Assembly: GCF_028550435.1 (NCBI RefSeq)
Contig: NZ_JAQQKV010000001.1
Span: forward strand, 1,302,001-1,366,000
DNA: 64,000 nt
Reading direction: 5' to 3'
Source of the DNA: Asticcacaulis machinosus
Lineage (GTDB): Bacteria; Pseudomonadota; Alphaproteobacteria; Caulobacterales; Caulobacteraceae
The position numbers and the translations under genes are program-made. The notes beneath the pieces were generated by a model that was given only the letters and a program-made list of their open reading frames with translations, had not been told where the DNA came from and did no database searches. Shown piece after piece: positions 48,187-57,858 of this stretch. Numbering within the stretch: position 1 is the first letter of the stretch; every line of letters begins with the position of its first letter.

Positions 48187-49290
48187 ATGTACGATCCTGT
48201 TTTAGATACCCTTGTCCTGCCGCTCAACGATGGCCTTATTGATCTGCCTGCGGACGGCAAGGCTTTGTTCCTGCGGGCGCGGTCCGGTTTGGCCCTGCGC
48301 GATTACCGCGAACAGCTTATCTGCGAACAAAGTTTCAAACCGGCGCTCGATGCCCTGACGCAACAGGGGTTTATCGCCCGCCCCGAAGGTGATGAGGCCC
48401 GCTATGCCTTGACGCTGGTTCTGCCGCCGCGTCAGCGTGAGGAATACCGCGCACTTCTGGCGCGCGCAGTAACGTCCACGGCCGACGGCGGCACGGTTAT
48501 GGCGTCAGTCTCCAATCTTGAGGGTGCCAAGACGGTTGAAAATGACCTAAAGGCCCTGACCGGCGATATCTCCAGCCTGTCAAAAAACAAGTGCCGCGTA
48601 TTTTGGGCAAAGATCAAGGCTTCCAGCCTCAATGGCGACCTGATTGAGGCCTGGTCAAAACTCGATGCCGTGCGCCCGATTGAAGGGGGCCGTTTCCTCA
48701 GCCGCCCCGGCCTGTTTGCCTGGGACCGTATCGATGCGGGGTCAAGGCGACTGGTGGAAACCCTGCCCCCGCTGACTGGCAAAGGCGCCGACCTGGGGGC
48801 GGGTTTTGGCTATCTGACGGCGGAAATTTTCGCCCGCCACGCCGGCGTTACGCACATAAGCCTTTATGAGGCCGAACAGCGCGCGGTAGACTTGGCGCGT
48901 CAGAACCTGACCGACCGGTCGGTCGATGTCCACTGGCATGATGTCACCTCTGGGATCAACGGTGAGTTCGATTTTATCGTCTCCAATCCGCCGTTTCATA
49001 TCGACCGCGCCGATAAGCATGATCTGGGAAAGGCCTTCATCCGCGCCGCGGCGTCAGCGTTGAAGCCCAAGGGCGCATTCTATATGGTCGCCAACCGCCA
49101 CCTGCCCTACGAGGACACGCTCAAAACCGCGTTCAAGGTGGTAAAAATACTGGCCGACGATGGCGCTTACAAAGTGTTTGAGGCCTCTACGCAAAGCGAA
49201 GCCTCAGTGAAGAAAAAGCCTCGGAAACATGAAACTACCGAGCCAAAAAACGCCGCCTTCAAAGGCGAAACCTTAAGGCGCAGATCCTGA
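48187..49290 (+). CDS. RsmC/RlmG-like class I methyltransferase
   Basis: A 367-residue SAM-dependent methyltransferase with the two-domain RsmC layout. The C-terminal catalytic domain has GADLGAGFGYLT (SAM loop) and the guanine-N2 motif NPPFH in IVSNPPFHIDRAD, then PKGAFYMVANRHLPYE. It most likely makes m2G in rRNA. The last ~30 residues are Lys-rich. The stop overlaps the start of the pseudouridine synthase gene (TGATG), so two rRNA modification genes are translationally coupled. Confidence 0.9.
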   Translation: MYDPVLDTLVLPLNDGLIDLPADGKALFLRARSGLALRDYREQLICEQSFKPALDALTQQGFIARPEGDEARYALTLVLPPRQREEYRALLARAVTSTADGGTVMASVSNLEGAKTVENDLKALTGDISSLSKNKCRVFWAKIKASSLNGDLIEAWSKLDAVRPIEGGRFLSRPGLFAWDRIDAGSRRLVETLPPLTGKGADLGAGFGYLTAEIFARHAGVTHISLYEAEQRAVDLARQNLTDRSVDVHWHDVTSGINGEFDFIVSNPPFHIDRADKHDLGKAFIRAAASALKPKGAFYMVANRHLPYEDTLKTAFKVVKILADDGAYKVFEASTQSEASVKKKPRKHETTEPKNAAFKGETLRRRS

Positions 49291-50000
49291 TGCGCCTCGT
49301 GAAACACCTCGCTAATCTGGGCTATGGGTCGCGCAAGGATGTCCAGAAACTGATCCGCATGGGCACCTTTACCGATGCGGACGGTGAACGCCTGACCGAC
49401 GACGCTAAAATCGGCCACGACGATATCCGCTACAAAGGTCGTCCGCTCGATCCTGATCATGGCGTTGTGCTTTTGATGCACAAGCCGGTTGGCTATGTCT
49501 GCTCGACCAAGGACACCGGTCAGTTGGTTTATGAACTGCTGCCCGCCCGTTTCGGTGAGCGCAAGCCGGTGCTGTCCACTATCGGGCGGCTGGATGCCAA
49601 TACGTCGGGCCTGCTGCTGTTTACCGATGACGGCGATTTCCTGCACCGGATCATCTCTCCCAAAAATCACGTCCCCAAGGTCTACGAGGTGACACTGGCG
49701 CGACCATTGAATGGCCATGAAGGGGCGATTTTCGAATCCGGCACCCTGTTGCTGGAAGCCGAAAAAGAGCCGCTCAAACCCGCCTTTCTTGAGGTCACGG
49801 GCGAAAAGACGGCCCGCTTGACGCTTTATGAAGGCCGCTATCATCAGGTTCGGCGCATGTTCGCGGCTGTCGGCAACCATGTCGAGACTCTGCACCGCGC
49901 CCGCATGGGAGAACTCACTCTGGACGACCTCAAGCCGGGTAAGTGGCGGATACTGAAGCCGGAAGATATCCAGAAACTGCTGGCGCGAAATGTAGCCTGA
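49290..50000 (+). CDS. RsuA-family pseudouridine synthase
   Basis: A 236-residue 16S rRNA pseudouridine synthase of the RsuA/RluE group. N-terminal S4-like RNA-binding segment (MRLVKHLANLGYGSRKDVQKLI), HKPVGYVCSTKD, and the catalytic Asp in GRLDANTSGLLLFTDDGD; YHQVRRMFAAVGNHV closes the core. It likely modifies uridine 516 or an equivalent. Confidence 0.94.
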   Translation: MRLVKHLANLGYGSRKDVQKLIRMGTFTDADGERLTDDAKIGHDDIRYKGRPLDPDHGVVLLMHKPVGYVCSTKDTGQLVYELLPARFGERKPVLSTIGRLDANTSGLLLFTDDGDFLHRIISPKNHVPKVYEVTLARPLNGHEGAIFESGTLLLEAEKEPLKPAFLEVTGEKTARLTLYEGRYHQVRRMFAAVGNHVETLHRARMGELTLDDLKPGKWRILKPEDIQKLLARNVA

Positions 50001-50099
50001 CCCGGACATAGGTTATGTTACAATCGTGAAATCTTATTGCCCCACATGACGGTCATAAGCGGATATAATCCTAACGACCGCAAACCCACGGCAAAGCTC

Positions 50100-50846
50100 A
50101 TGACCCAGACCGCTTCGGCTTCCTCAGCCCCCGCCAACACTCCGTCGATCAAGACCTCCCGCCTGCTGGTCGTTGATGACGACCGCGACCTGCGTGACCT
50201 GATTTCCGATTTTCTGGGGCAACATGGTTTTGAGATTCACACGGCTTCCGGCGCGCGCGAAATGGATCGCGTGCTAATGCGCGGCGATATTGACCTGGTG
50301 GTGCTTGATTTCATGATGCCCGGCGAAGACGGCCTGTCGATCTGCCGTCGCCTCAATGCGGCCAAAGGCCCGCCGGTGATCATGCTCAGTGCCCGCGCCG
50401 AAGAGGTTGACCGGATCGTGGGGCTGGAACTGGGGGCGGACGATTATCTGGCCAAGCCCTTTCATCCGCGCGAACTGCTGGCGCGCATCCGTGCGGTTCT
50501 GCGTCGTGGCGAGCAAGGCCCGCGTAATGATGGCGCGTCGCCCATCACCCATTTCTTCGGCTGGCAGCTTGATAACATCAAACGCATTCTCATCCGCCCC
50601 GACGGCGTTCAGGTGGCGCTGAGTAATGCCGAGTTTGAATTGCTCAGGGTGTTTCTTGACCGTCCGGGCCGCGCCCTGAGCCGTGATCAGATTCTGGATT
50701 TCCTGCACGGCCCCAATTCCGAAAGCTTTGACCGCGCCATTGATGTTCAGATCAGCCGTCTGCGCCGTAAGTTGAATGACGACACGCAGGATGAAATTAT
50801 CCGCACCATTCGCGGCATCGGCTATATGTTCAGGCCGCTGAAATAA
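50100..50846 (+). CDS. OmpR-family response regulator
   Basis: A 248-residue regulator. The receiver domain has LLVVDDDRDLRDL, the phospho-acceptor Asp in DLVVLDFMMPGEDG, and the KPFHPRELLARI end; a winged-helix Trans_reg_C domain follows (LSNAEFELLRVFLDRPGRALSR, RAIDVQISRLRRKL, IRTIRGIGYMF). The start is uncertain: ATG 50100 keeps about 20 residues before the receiver; ATG 50046 and TTG 50037 are also open, and none has a strong Shine-Dalgarno. It pairs with the kinase gene 36 bp downstream. Confidence 0.94.
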   Translation: MTQTASASSAPANTPSIKTSRLLVVDDDRDLRDLISDFLGQHGFEIHTASGAREMDRVLMRGDIDLVVLDFMMPGEDGLSICRRLNAAKGPPVIMLSARAEEVDRIVGLELGADDYLAKPFHPRELLARIRAVLRRGEQGPRNDGASPITHFFGWQLDNIKRILIRPDGVQVALSNAEFELLRVFLDRPGRALSRDQILDFLHGPNSESFDRAIDVQISRLRRKLNDDTQDEIIRTIRGIGYMFRPLK

Positions 50847-50882
50847 ACATGACCCAGAAATAAAGCATGACTGAGAAAAAGC

Positions 50883-52442
50883 ATGACTAAGATCGGGGCC
50901 CCGCCCCGCAAACGCATATTGCCTGACTTGCCGATCTTCTGGCAGGTGCTGGGCATGGCGCTGATGGTGCTTGTCCTGTCGCTGGCGATCAATATTCTGA
51001 TCGTGCTAAAGGCCCCCTCCCCGCCGCCGCAGGGCTATACCCTGACCGAAGCGGCGCAAGCCTTGAAGACCAGTCAGGTCAAGCTGAAAACCGGCCGCAC
51101 CCTGCGCGCCGAGACGGTGGCTGAAACACCCGGCTTCGTCTCGCGTCAATTGGCAGAACCCGACCGCGCCCATCCGTTTGAAAACTTCCTGCGTGAACGT
51201 CTGGCAAAGGTTTTGGGTGTGCCGGCAACGGATGTCGTCGTCGATGGCCGGCTGAAATCCCGCAACGGCTTTGGCGGTCCTGGCCCCGGCCCGCAGCGCT
51301 GGATAGCCCCCGGCCCTGACGGGCCGCAATTTAAAAGCCCTGACGGGCTGCAGTATAAACGCCCTGACGGGCCGCAGCCCAGAGGGCCGAATGAGCCACC
51401 CCGCAACTTTGGGCCAGATGGCCCGCGCGATGACCTCAGAATGCTTGGCCGGGATTTCCGAGCATCGGAATTACCCGAAAGTCTGGACACGCAGGTAACC
51501 TTTCCGGCCTTTCGCGCCGCATGGAAGCAGGCCGATGGCAAATGGCGCGTCCTGATCCCACCCAAGCCCTTTATTGAACCGTGGCAGAGAAACCTGCTGT
51601 TCGGATTTTTACTGACCGCACTGGCCGTCACGCCGCTGGCCTTTTACATGTCGCGTCGCCTGACGCGACCGATCCGCGCCCTGGCCGAAGGTGCACGCAC
51701 ATTGGGCTTTGACCATGATGCCGCCCCGCTTAAAGCCCGGGGCCCCAAGGAAGTCCGTGCGGCAACCCATGTGCTGAACGACATGCAGGTCAGGCTCAAA
51801 AAACAGGTCGAATCGCGCACCGCTCTGATTGCTGCCATCGCCCATGACCTGAAAACCCCGCTGGCAAGGTTGCGGTTGCGGATTGAAAACCTGCCCGAGC
51901 CAACGCGTGACAAGATCAGTCAGGACATCGCGCACATGGACAGCCTGATCAATTCCGCGCTGGGTTTCGCCAGTGCGGAAAAAATGGCTCAGACCCTGAC
52001 CAAGCTTGACCTGTCGTCCCTGATAGAAATCCTGTGCGAGGACAATGCCGACATCCACAATGTCACCTGCGGCGATATAACCGAAAACATTACGGTGCTC
52101 GGCAACGACATGGCCATCCGGCGTATTGTGACCAATCTGGTTGAAAATGCCTGCCGGTACGGCGACGGCTGTGAGGTCATTCTGAGCGCGTCCGGGCCGC
52201 AAGCCGAAGTCATTATTCGCGACCACGGCCCCGGCATGCCGTCAGAGGCGCTTGAGGCCGTCTTTGAGCCGTTTTACCGGCTCGAGACGTCGCGCAACCG
52301 CGATACCGGTGGCGCGGGTCTGGGACTATCGGTTGCCCGATCCTTAAGCCAGTCGATGAACGGATCGCTTCGGCTTGAAAACCGCTACGAGGGTGGTGTT
52401 CTGGCGGGGCTGGATGCCGTCTTTAGCCTGCCGCGGCTTTAG
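50883..52442 (+). CDS. EnvZ-like sensor histidine kinase with PDG repeats
   Basis: A 519-residue membrane kinase. TM1 (about 20-42), a periplasmic sensor (43-235), TM2 (about 238-258), HAMP (RRLTRPIRALAEGARTL), HisKA with the phospho-His in IAHDLKTPLARLRLR, and HATPase_c with NLVENACRYG, DHGPGMP and GGAGLGLSVARSL. The sensor contains three imperfect PDGxQ repeats (51312-51383), each 24 bp, within a Pro/Gly-rich stretch, which is unusual for EnvZ-type sensors. Cognate partner of the upstream regulator. Confidence 0.95.
   Translation: MTKIGAPPRKRILPDLPIFWQVLGMALMVLVLSLAINILIVLKAPSPPPQGYTLTEAAQALKTSQVKLKTGRTLRAETVAETPGFVSRQLAEPDRAHPFENFLRERLAKVLGVPATDVVVDGRLKSRNGFGGPGPGPQRWIAPGPDGPQFKSPDGLQYKRPDGPQPRGPNEPPRNFGPDGPRDDLRMLGRDFRASELPESLDTQVTFPAFRAAWKQADGKWRVLIPPKPFIEPWQRNLLFGFLLTALAVTPLAFYMSRRLTRPIRALAEGARTLGFDHDAAPLKARGPKEVRAATHVLNDMQVRLKKQVESRTALIAAIAHDLKTPLARLRLRIENLPEPTRDKISQDIAHMDSLINSALGFASAEKMAQTLTKLDLSSLIEILCEDNADIHNVTCGDITENITVLGNDMAIRRIVTNLVENACRYGDGCEVILSASGPQAEVIIRDHGPGMPSEALEAVFEPFYRLETSRNRDTGGAGLGLSVARSLSQSMNGSLRLENRYEGGVLAGLDAVFSLPRL
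51312..51383 (+). repeat. In-frame 24-bp tandem repeat in the sensor kinase
   Basis: Three units starting CCTGACGGGC (one further base: CGCA or TGCA), coding for PDGPQFKS, PDGLQYKR and PDGPQPRG. Lies in the periplasmic domain and keeps frame. Confidence 0.8.
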
Positions 52443-52607
52443 GCCGCAAGCGCGTGAGTTGAAACTGCCTGATAGCGTTATCATATGGCCGTTAAGACCG
52501 ATTAGGTCTTGACTTGTCAGGGGTTTGGGCCAAAACGAAACCCGCATTTGATCTACGCTTCCGCCCGTCAGGACGGTTTCAAAATCTACTATAAGGGAAG
52601 CTAAAAT

Positions 52608-53630
52608 ATGGCGTTACGTGTTGCGATTAACGGGTTTGGCCGCATCGGTCGTCTGGTTCTGCGCTCGATCATCGAGAATAACCGCACCGACATCGAAGTG
52701 GTCGCGATCAACGATCTGGGGCCGGTGGAAACCAATGCGCACCTGCTGCGCTACGATTCGGTCCACGGTAAGTTTCCGGCCGAAGTTAAGGTCGACGGCG
52801 ACACCATCGTCATTACCGCCAATGGCAAGACCTACGCCCCGATCAAGGTAACCGCGATCAAGAACCCTGCCGAACTGCCGCACAAAGAGCTTAAGGTCGA
52901 CATTGCCTTTGAATGTACCGGCATATTTACCTCCAAGGAAAAGGCTCTGGCCCACGTCGAAGCCGGCGCCAAGAAGGTCATCATCTCGGCCCCCGGCGAC
53001 AATGCCGACAAAACCATCGTTTACGGTGTCAACCACGACACCCTGACCGCCGATGATGTGGTCATCTCCAACGCTTCGTGCACCACCAACTGCCTGTCGC
53101 CGGTCGCCAAGGTCTTATCCGATCTGTGCGGCATTGAGCGTGGCTATATGACGACCATCCACTCCTACACCGGTGACCAGCCGACGCTCGATACCATGCA
53201 CAAGGACCTGTACCGCGCCCGCGCCGCAGCCCTCAGCATGATCCCGACCTCGACCGGTGCGGCCAAGGCTATCGGGCTGGTTCTGCCGCAACTGAAGGGC
53301 AAGCTGGATGGGTCATCGATCCGCGTGCCGACCCCAAACGTTTCGGTTGTTGACCTGAAAATCGTGCCGTCGCGCCCGGTCACCGCCGAAGAAGTCAATG
53401 CCGCCATCATCGCCGCCGCTGACGGCCCGATGAAGGGCGTACTGGCCTATACGGATGAGCCTCTGGTGTCTTCGGACTTCAACCACAATCCGGCGTCATC
53501 GACCTTTGCGCTCAAGCAAACCCAAGTGATCGACGGTCAGTTGGTGCGTATCCTGACCTGGTACGACAACGAATGGGGCTTCTCGACCCGCATGGCGGAC
53601 ACGGCGGTCGCGTTTGGGAAATTCCTCTAG
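52608..53630 (+). CDS. gap: Glyceraldehyde-3-phosphate dehydrogenase, type I
   Basis: A 340-residue NAD(P)-dependent dehydrogenase: [12 protein letters not shown] Rossmann start, catalytic Cys in [12 protein letters not shown], and the end [14 protein letters not shown]. Starts 166 bp after the kinase gene with AAGGGAAGC upstream of the ATG. Next glycolytic gene downstream is pgk, after two small membrane genes. Confidence 0.98.
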   Translation: MALRVAINGFGRIGRLVLRSIIENNRTDIEVVAINDLGPVETNAHLLRYDSVHGKFPAEVKVDGDTIVITANGKTYAPIKVTAIKNPAELPHKELKVDIAFECTGIFTSKEKALAHVEAGAKKVIISAPGDNADKTIVYGVNHDTLTADDVVISNASCTTNCLSPVAKVLSDLCGIERGYMTTIHSYTGDQPTLDTMHKDLYRARAAALSMIPTSTGAAKAIGLVLPQLKGKLDGSSIRVPTPNVSVVDLKIVPSRPVTAEEVNAAIIAAADGPMKGVLAYTDEPLVSSDFNHNPASSTFALKQTQVIDGQLVRILTWYDNEWGFSTRMADTAVAFGKFL

Positions 53631-53644
53631 GATCATGGCTTAAG

Positions 53645-53712
53645 AACCTCCCCTGATGCAGGGGACCGGGCCGCCGGAGCGGGGTGGCCCGAAGGGACGG
53701 GTGGGGTTAAAG
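53645..53712 (+). repeat. Palindromic intergenic element, half copy
   Basis: AACCTCCCCTGATGCAGGGG then a GC-rich hairpin and GGTGGGGTTAAAG; corresponds to the left half of the element at 54186-54340. Confidence 0.6.
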
Positions 53713-53744
53713 CTATGCGACTGTGGCACTTTAATGGTTAGATA

Positions 53745-54101
53745 ATGGACAAAAGCAAACAGCCCCAAGTCGTTCGGTTCAGTGTCGCTAAATGGTTGTT
53801 GCTATCTGCGATTACAGGCTTCTTATGGTTTCCAATAACATTTGGATCTATGATTATTCCTTACGTCGGGAGTCAGATAGCTGTTGGCTTTGTCTTTACA
53901 CCGATCATCTATCTTATGATCTTTGTGGGACGCGCCAATGATTCAAAAAAGCAAAATGGCTTGCCCACGACTGTAGCGATTTGGGCACTCGGTTTCCTCC
54001 AACTCATTATTATTTTTGTTAGCCTTTTGGTCTTTGTGACCTTGGTTTCATCGCTTCCCAACGGGCGAGACTGGATAGACATTGGTGCACATATCGCCTG
54101 A
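53745..54101 (+). CDS. Small membrane protein of unknown function
   Basis: A 118-residue protein with three or four hydrophobic segments (about 17-34, 40-62, 77-103). AT-richer than the flanking glycolytic genes, with no clear Shine-Dalgarno, and bracketed by a half and a full copy of the palindromic intergenic element. No family recognised; probably accessory. Confidence 0.55.
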   Translation: MDKSKQPQVVRFSVAKWLLLSAITGFLWFPITFGSMIIPYVGSQIAVGFVFTPIIYLMIFVGRANDSKKQNGLPTTVAIWALGFLQLIIIFVSLLVFVTLVSSLPNGRDWIDIGAHIA

Positions 54102-54447
54102 CAACTTCCGGCCCCTAAGCTCTCACCAACGTCATCGTCCTCACCTTTTTATATTGAAGATGTATTTAGCCGAGCGTTCCTTTAAAACCTCCCCTGATTT
54201 CAGGGGAGGAGACCGCGCGAAATGGCGAAGCAATGAGATGCGGTGGTGGGGTTAAATTTTGACGTAAAACGTATGGCGCCTTTACCCCACCACCGCTGCG
54301 CTAACGCTTGCGGTCCCCCTCCCCTCCAAGAGGGGAGGTTCTAAACCAAATCCCCTCAGTTCTCTCCAGCCGATCATACATGCGCCTTTCTCGCTTGAAA
54401 GATGTATTTGTCCGTGTAAATAATGGTTAACAGCATCGGGGGATGAC
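54102..54447. other. Intergenic region with palindromic element
   Basis: About 345 bp without a gene; nearly half is the palindromic element at 54186-54340. The last 100 bp probably hold the promoter of the next gene. Confidence 0.6.
54186..54340. repeat. Palindromic intergenic element, full copy (MITE-like)
   Basis: Outer arms AACCTCCCCT and AGGGGAGGTT; inner arms GCGGTGGTGGGGTTAAA (54240-54256) and TTTACCCCACCACCGC (54281-54296). Together they would fold into one large hairpin. No ORF inside. Confidence 0.7.
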
Positions 54448-54840
54448 ATGGACGTTTTACAGCAGATATTCACTCCACCACCACCGGCGCAAGACTCCGG
54501 TGAGAGCTGCCCCAAACCCATTAAGCCGTTTTCCAGCATGGGCGCACTGGCGCTCACTCTGGTTACGGCCACCCTGATGAATATCTTTCTCAGATACATC
54601 TATATTTCGACCGGCATTACGGGTGCTAAGGTCGCCACGATCGCCTTCGGGTTGATTTTCTATGGTCTATGTATTTGTTTTTATATTGCTTTAGCCCTTC
54701 GCCATCAGAAACGCTCCGAACCGATTATCTATCCCGGGATGCTTGAAATCGCGCTAACCGTTTTCTTTCAGGTCTTGCTGATGGCCGGTACGTTTTACGG
54801 GGCGGTGAAATTGCTGAAAGCGGTCCCGATCGTGCATTGA
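54448..54840 (+). CDS. Membrane protein of unknown function
   Basis: A 130-residue protein: a Pro-rich cytosolic start (TPPPPAQDSGE), then three hydrophobic segments (about 32-52, 60-85, 100-122). The ATG has GGGGGATG upstream. No family recognised. It is 55 bp before pgk on the same strand and could share its transcript. Confidence 0.65.
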   Translation: MDVLQQIFTPPPPAQDSGESCPKPIKPFSSMGALALTLVTATLMNIFLRYIYISTGITGAKVATIAFGLIFYGLCICFYIALALRHQKRSEPIIYPGMLEIALTVFFQVLLMAGTFYGAVKLLKAVPIVH

Positions 54841-54895
54841 ATTCATACGGTTCTTGCTCTAATCCGAAGGCAGACAGAGCGAGAATGGAAAAATC

Positions 54896-56092
54896 ATGCC
54901 TTTTAAAACCCTGGACAGCCTCAAAGACGTAGCCGGCAAAACTGCCTTGGTGCGGGTTGATTTCAACGTCCCCGTCGATGGCGGAAAAATCACCGATGAT
55001 ACCCGCCTGCGCGTCGCTTTGCCGACCATTCAGAAACTGACCTCAAAAGGCATGAAGGTCGCACTTTTGGCCCACTTTGACCGCCCCAAGGGCAAGGTCG
55101 TGCCGGAAATGTCGCTGGCTTTCGTCGCCCCCGCCCTGTCGAACCTTTTGGAAGCGCCGGTATCGTTCAGCGATGACTGCGTGGGCGATGCAACCAAGGC
55201 CCTGATCACCAATATGGCCGACGGCGGCGTGATCCTGCTGGAAAACGTCCGCTTCCATGCCGGCGAAGAGAAAAACGATCCCGAATTCGCCGCGCAACTG
55301 GCCGCTATGGGTGACATCTATGTCAACGACGCCTTCTCCGCCGCCCACCGCGCCCATGCCTCGACCGAAGGTGTGGCCCACCTGATCCCGGCCTATGCCG
55401 GTGAGTCCATGCGCCGTGAGCTAGAGGCGCTCGATGCCGCGCTCGGCACGCCCGTGCGTCCGGTCATCGGCATTGTCGGTGGCTCTAAGGTTTCAACCAA
55501 GCTTGACCTGCTGAAAAACCTCGTCACCCGTCTGGATACCCTGTCGATCGGCGGCGGCATGGCCAATACCTTCCTTTATGCGCTCGGCTACGACATCGGC
55601 GGGTCGCTGTGTGAAAAGGACATGGCCGACACAGCCCGTGAGATCATGAAGCTGGCCGATGAAAACCACTGCGAAATCCTGCTGCCGGTCGATGTGGTCG
55701 TCGCACAGGAATTCAAGGCCCACGCCCCGTCGCGTGAACTGTCGATTGATGACGCGCTCACCCCTGACGATAAAATATTTGACGCAGGTGCGAAGACCGT
55801 GGATATACTGACGGACGCAATTTCTAAGTCTAAAACCCTTATTTGGAATGGCCCTTTGGGCGTATTTGAACTGCCGCCATTTGATAAGGCCACGGTTGCC
55901 GCCGCCCATTTTGCGGCAGCGCAAACCAAGGCAAAGCTTCTGACCGCCGTTGCCGGCGGCGGTGACACGGTCGCCGCTCTCAATCATGCCGGTGTCGTTG
56001 ATGACATGACGTTTGTGTCAACCGCCGGTGGCGCGTTTCTTGAATGGATGGAAGGTAAGGAACTGCCCGGTGTGTCAGCCTTGAACGGCTAA
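54896..56092 (+). CDS. pgk: Phosphoglycerate kinase
   Basis: A 398-residue two-domain kinase: [26 protein letters not shown], the hinge/ATP region [22 protein letters not shown] and [11 protein letters not shown]. Complete and canonical. Confidence 0.98.
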   Translation: MPFKTLDSLKDVAGKTALVRVDFNVPVDGGKITDDTRLRVALPTIQKLTSKGMKVALLAHFDRPKGKVVPEMSLAFVAPALSNLLEAPVSFSDDCVGDATKALITNMADGGVILLENVRFHAGEEKNDPEFAAQLAAMGDIYVNDAFSAAHRAHASTEGVAHLIPAYAGESMRRELEALDAALGTPVRPVIGIVGGSKVSTKLDLLKNLVTRLDTLSIGGGMANTFLYALGYDIGGSLCEKDMADTAREIMKLADENHCEILLPVDVVVAQEFKAHAPSRELSIDDALTPDDKIFDAGAKTVDILTDAISKSKTLIWNGPLGVFELPPFDKATVAAAHFAAAQTKAKLLTAVAGGGDTVAALNHAGVVDDMTFVSTAGGAFLEWMEGKELPGVSALNG

Positions 56093-56115
56093 GCACAGGT
56101 AATAGTGAGTAACCA

Positions 56116-56147
56116 CCTCAAAGGATTGGATTTTTAATCCTTTGAGG
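56116..56147. repeat. Perfect hairpin between pgk and fba
   Basis: CCTCAAAGGATT paired with AATCCTTTGAGG, 8-nt loop. No T-tract follows on either strand, so it may be an mRNA stability or attenuation structure. Confidence 0.6.
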
Positions 56148-56286
56148 CCCATAATGACAAAAAACATAAAAAGGGCCGATAACAGGCGGCCATGACCAAA
56201 AACTAAAGACCATAACCTTCGCCGCGCTGGCATATTTTGACGCGGCGGCCATTTGTAAACACGAAGCATGAAAGAGGGAAAATTCC

Positions 56287-57324
56287 ATGGCTCGTATCAG
56301 TTTACGCCAGCTTCTCGACCACGCAGCCGAGAATAATTACGGCGTACCGGCCTTTAACATCAATAATATGGAACAGGGGCTGGCCGTCCTTGATGCCGCC
56401 CGCGCCACAGAATCGCCCGTGATCATTCAGGCCTCCCGCGGGGCCCGCAACTACGCCCACGACATCATGCTGGCCAAGATGATTGAGGCCCTGATTGAAA
56501 TCTATCCGGAAATTCCGCTGGTGATGCACCAGGATCACGGCAATTCGCCGGCTACCTGCGCAACCGCCATTCAAAACGGCTTTTCATCCGTGATGATGGA
56601 CGGCTCGCTCAAGGCTGATGCCAAGACCCCGGCTGATTTTGAATACAACGTCAACGTCACCAAGACCGTCGTCGATTTCGCTCATGCCTGCGGCGTGTCG
56701 GTCGAAGGCGAACTGGGTGTGCTGGGATCGCTGGAAACCGGCATGGGCGAAGCCGAAGACGGTCACGGCGCCGAAGGCGTGCTCGACCACTCGCAGCTTC
56801 TGACCGACCCGGATCAGGCCGTTGATTTCGTGGCCCAAACCGGTGTTGACGCTTTAGCCATCGCGATGGGCACCTCGCACGGCGCCTATAAGTTCTCACG
56901 CAAGCCGGACGGCGAAGTGCTGGCCATGAACGTGATCGAAGAAATCCATAAGCGCCTGCCCAACACCCACCTTGTGATGCACGGGTCGTCGTCGGTGCCG
57001 CAGGAACTTCAGGACGTCATCAACGCCTATGGCGGAAAGATGCCGCAAACCTACGGTGTGCCGGTCGAAGAACTGCAAAAAGCCATCAAAATCGGCGTGC
57101 GCAAGATCAATATCGACACTGACTGCCGCATGGCCATTACCGGCGTGATCCGCAAATACCTGATGGAAAACCCAGAAGGCTTCGACCCGCGCGGCTACCT
57201 CAAGCCCGCCAAGGAAGCGATGCAAAAGGTCTGTCATGACCGCTTCGTACAGTTTGGCACAGCCGGCAATGCCTCCAAGATCAAGGCCCGCTCGCTGGCC
57301 TCGATGGCGAAATACTATTCGTAA
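56287..57324 (+). CDS. fba: Fructose-bisphosphate aldolase, class II
   Basis: A 345-residue Zn-dependent aldolase: [30 protein letters not shown] (metal ligand region), [39 protein letters not shown] and [11 protein letters not shown]. It belongs to the longer type common in Caulobacterales and photosynthetic bacteria. Terminator 26 bp after the stop. Confidence 0.97.
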   Translation: MARISLRQLLDHAAENNYGVPAFNINNMEQGLAVLDAARATESPVIIQASRGARNYAHDIMLAKMIEALIEIYPEIPLVMHQDHGNSPATCATAIQNGFSSVMMDGSLKADAKTPADFEYNVNVTKTVVDFAHACGVSVEGELGVLGSLETGMGEAEDGHGAEGVLDHSQLLTDPDQAVDFVAQTGVDALAIAMGTSHGAYKFSRKPDGEVLAMNVIEEIHKRLPNTHLVMHGSSSVPQELQDVINAYGGKMPQTYGVPVEELQKAIKIGVRKINIDTDCRMAITGVIRKYLMENPEGFDPRGYLKPAKEAMQKVCHDRFVQFGTAGNASKIKARSLASMAKYYS

Positions 57325-57350
57325 TCAGGCCCACGCCTTTACGTAACAAT

Positions 57351-57378
57351 GCCCTGCCCTCACCGGCAGGGCTTTTTT
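57351..57378 (+). terminator. Terminator of fba
   Basis: GCCCTGCC paired with GGCAGGGC, then six T. Confidence 0.88.
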
Positions 57379-57401
57379 ATTTGGCCTTGCTCACAATCGG
57401 C

Positions 57402-57453
57402 TTGACTCCGGACTACATTTGTAGACTGATAAGATTACAAATGTAGTCCGGAG
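57402..57453 (+). promoter_or_regulatory. BlaI-type operator and promoter
   Basis: Perfect 18-bp inverted repeat: arms at 57406-57423 and 57436-57453, each containing the BlaI/MecI half pattern TACA-nn-TGTA (TACATTTGTA and TACAAATGTA), 12-bp spacer. A -35-like TTGACT (57402-57407) overlaps the left arm. The right arm ends in the GGAG that starts the ribosome binding site. Confidence 0.8.
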
Positions 57454-57460
57454 GAAACCC

Positions 57461-57856
57461 ATGTCCAATACCCCGTTTACGCCCGTTACCATTTTTCTGG
57501 ATGCCGCACTGCCGGTTCAATTCCTGATCCTTGCGTTACTGATCGCCACAATCGCCGCTATTGTCATTTGCTTGCGCAAGCTATCGCAGGGCCCGCGCCT
57601 TGCGGGTGGTTCAGCCTACCTGAAAGGATTGCGGCTGGGTGGCCCCTTGGCTGGCTTTGTCGGTGCCGCGTTCGGTGGCCTGAACATGGCCATCGGTTTG
57701 TCGAACGTCGGCACCCTGCCGCCCATTGCTGTGCTGGCGCCGGGATATGCCGAAATCATGGCCCTGATCCTGCTGGGACTGATCACAGGCTCGGTAGCGG
57801 TCATTGCCAACTGGGCGGTTGAGGCCCGCATCGACCGTACTGTACTTGGAGAATAG
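57461..57856 (+). CDS. Small ExbB/MotA-like membrane protein
   Basis: A 131-residue protein with three transmembrane segments (about 15-38, 60-82, 95-118). The pattern LAGFVGAAFGGLNMAIGLSNVG followed by AEIMALILLGLITGSVAVIANW is reminiscent of the helix pair of MotA/TolQ/ExbB proton channels, but the protein is short and no ExbD or MotB partner is present. It is the first gene of an operon controlled by the inverted repeat at 57406-57453 and is 2 bp from the BlaI-type repressor, the place a BlaR1-like sensor would occupy. Function unknown; an inducer-sensing or ion-channel role is speculative. Confidence 0.75.
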   Translation: MSNTPFTPVTIFLDAALPVQFLILALLIATIAAIVICLRKLSQGPRLAGGSAYLKGLRLGGPLAGFVGAAFGGLNMAIGLSNVGTLPPIAVLAPGYAEIMALILLGLITGSVAVIANWAVEARIDRTVLGE

Positions 57857-57858
57857 GC

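Noticed and set aside
51312-51383. CRISPR or non-coding satellite
   Set aside because: The repeat is in frame within a complete histidine kinase and codes for PDGxQ units.
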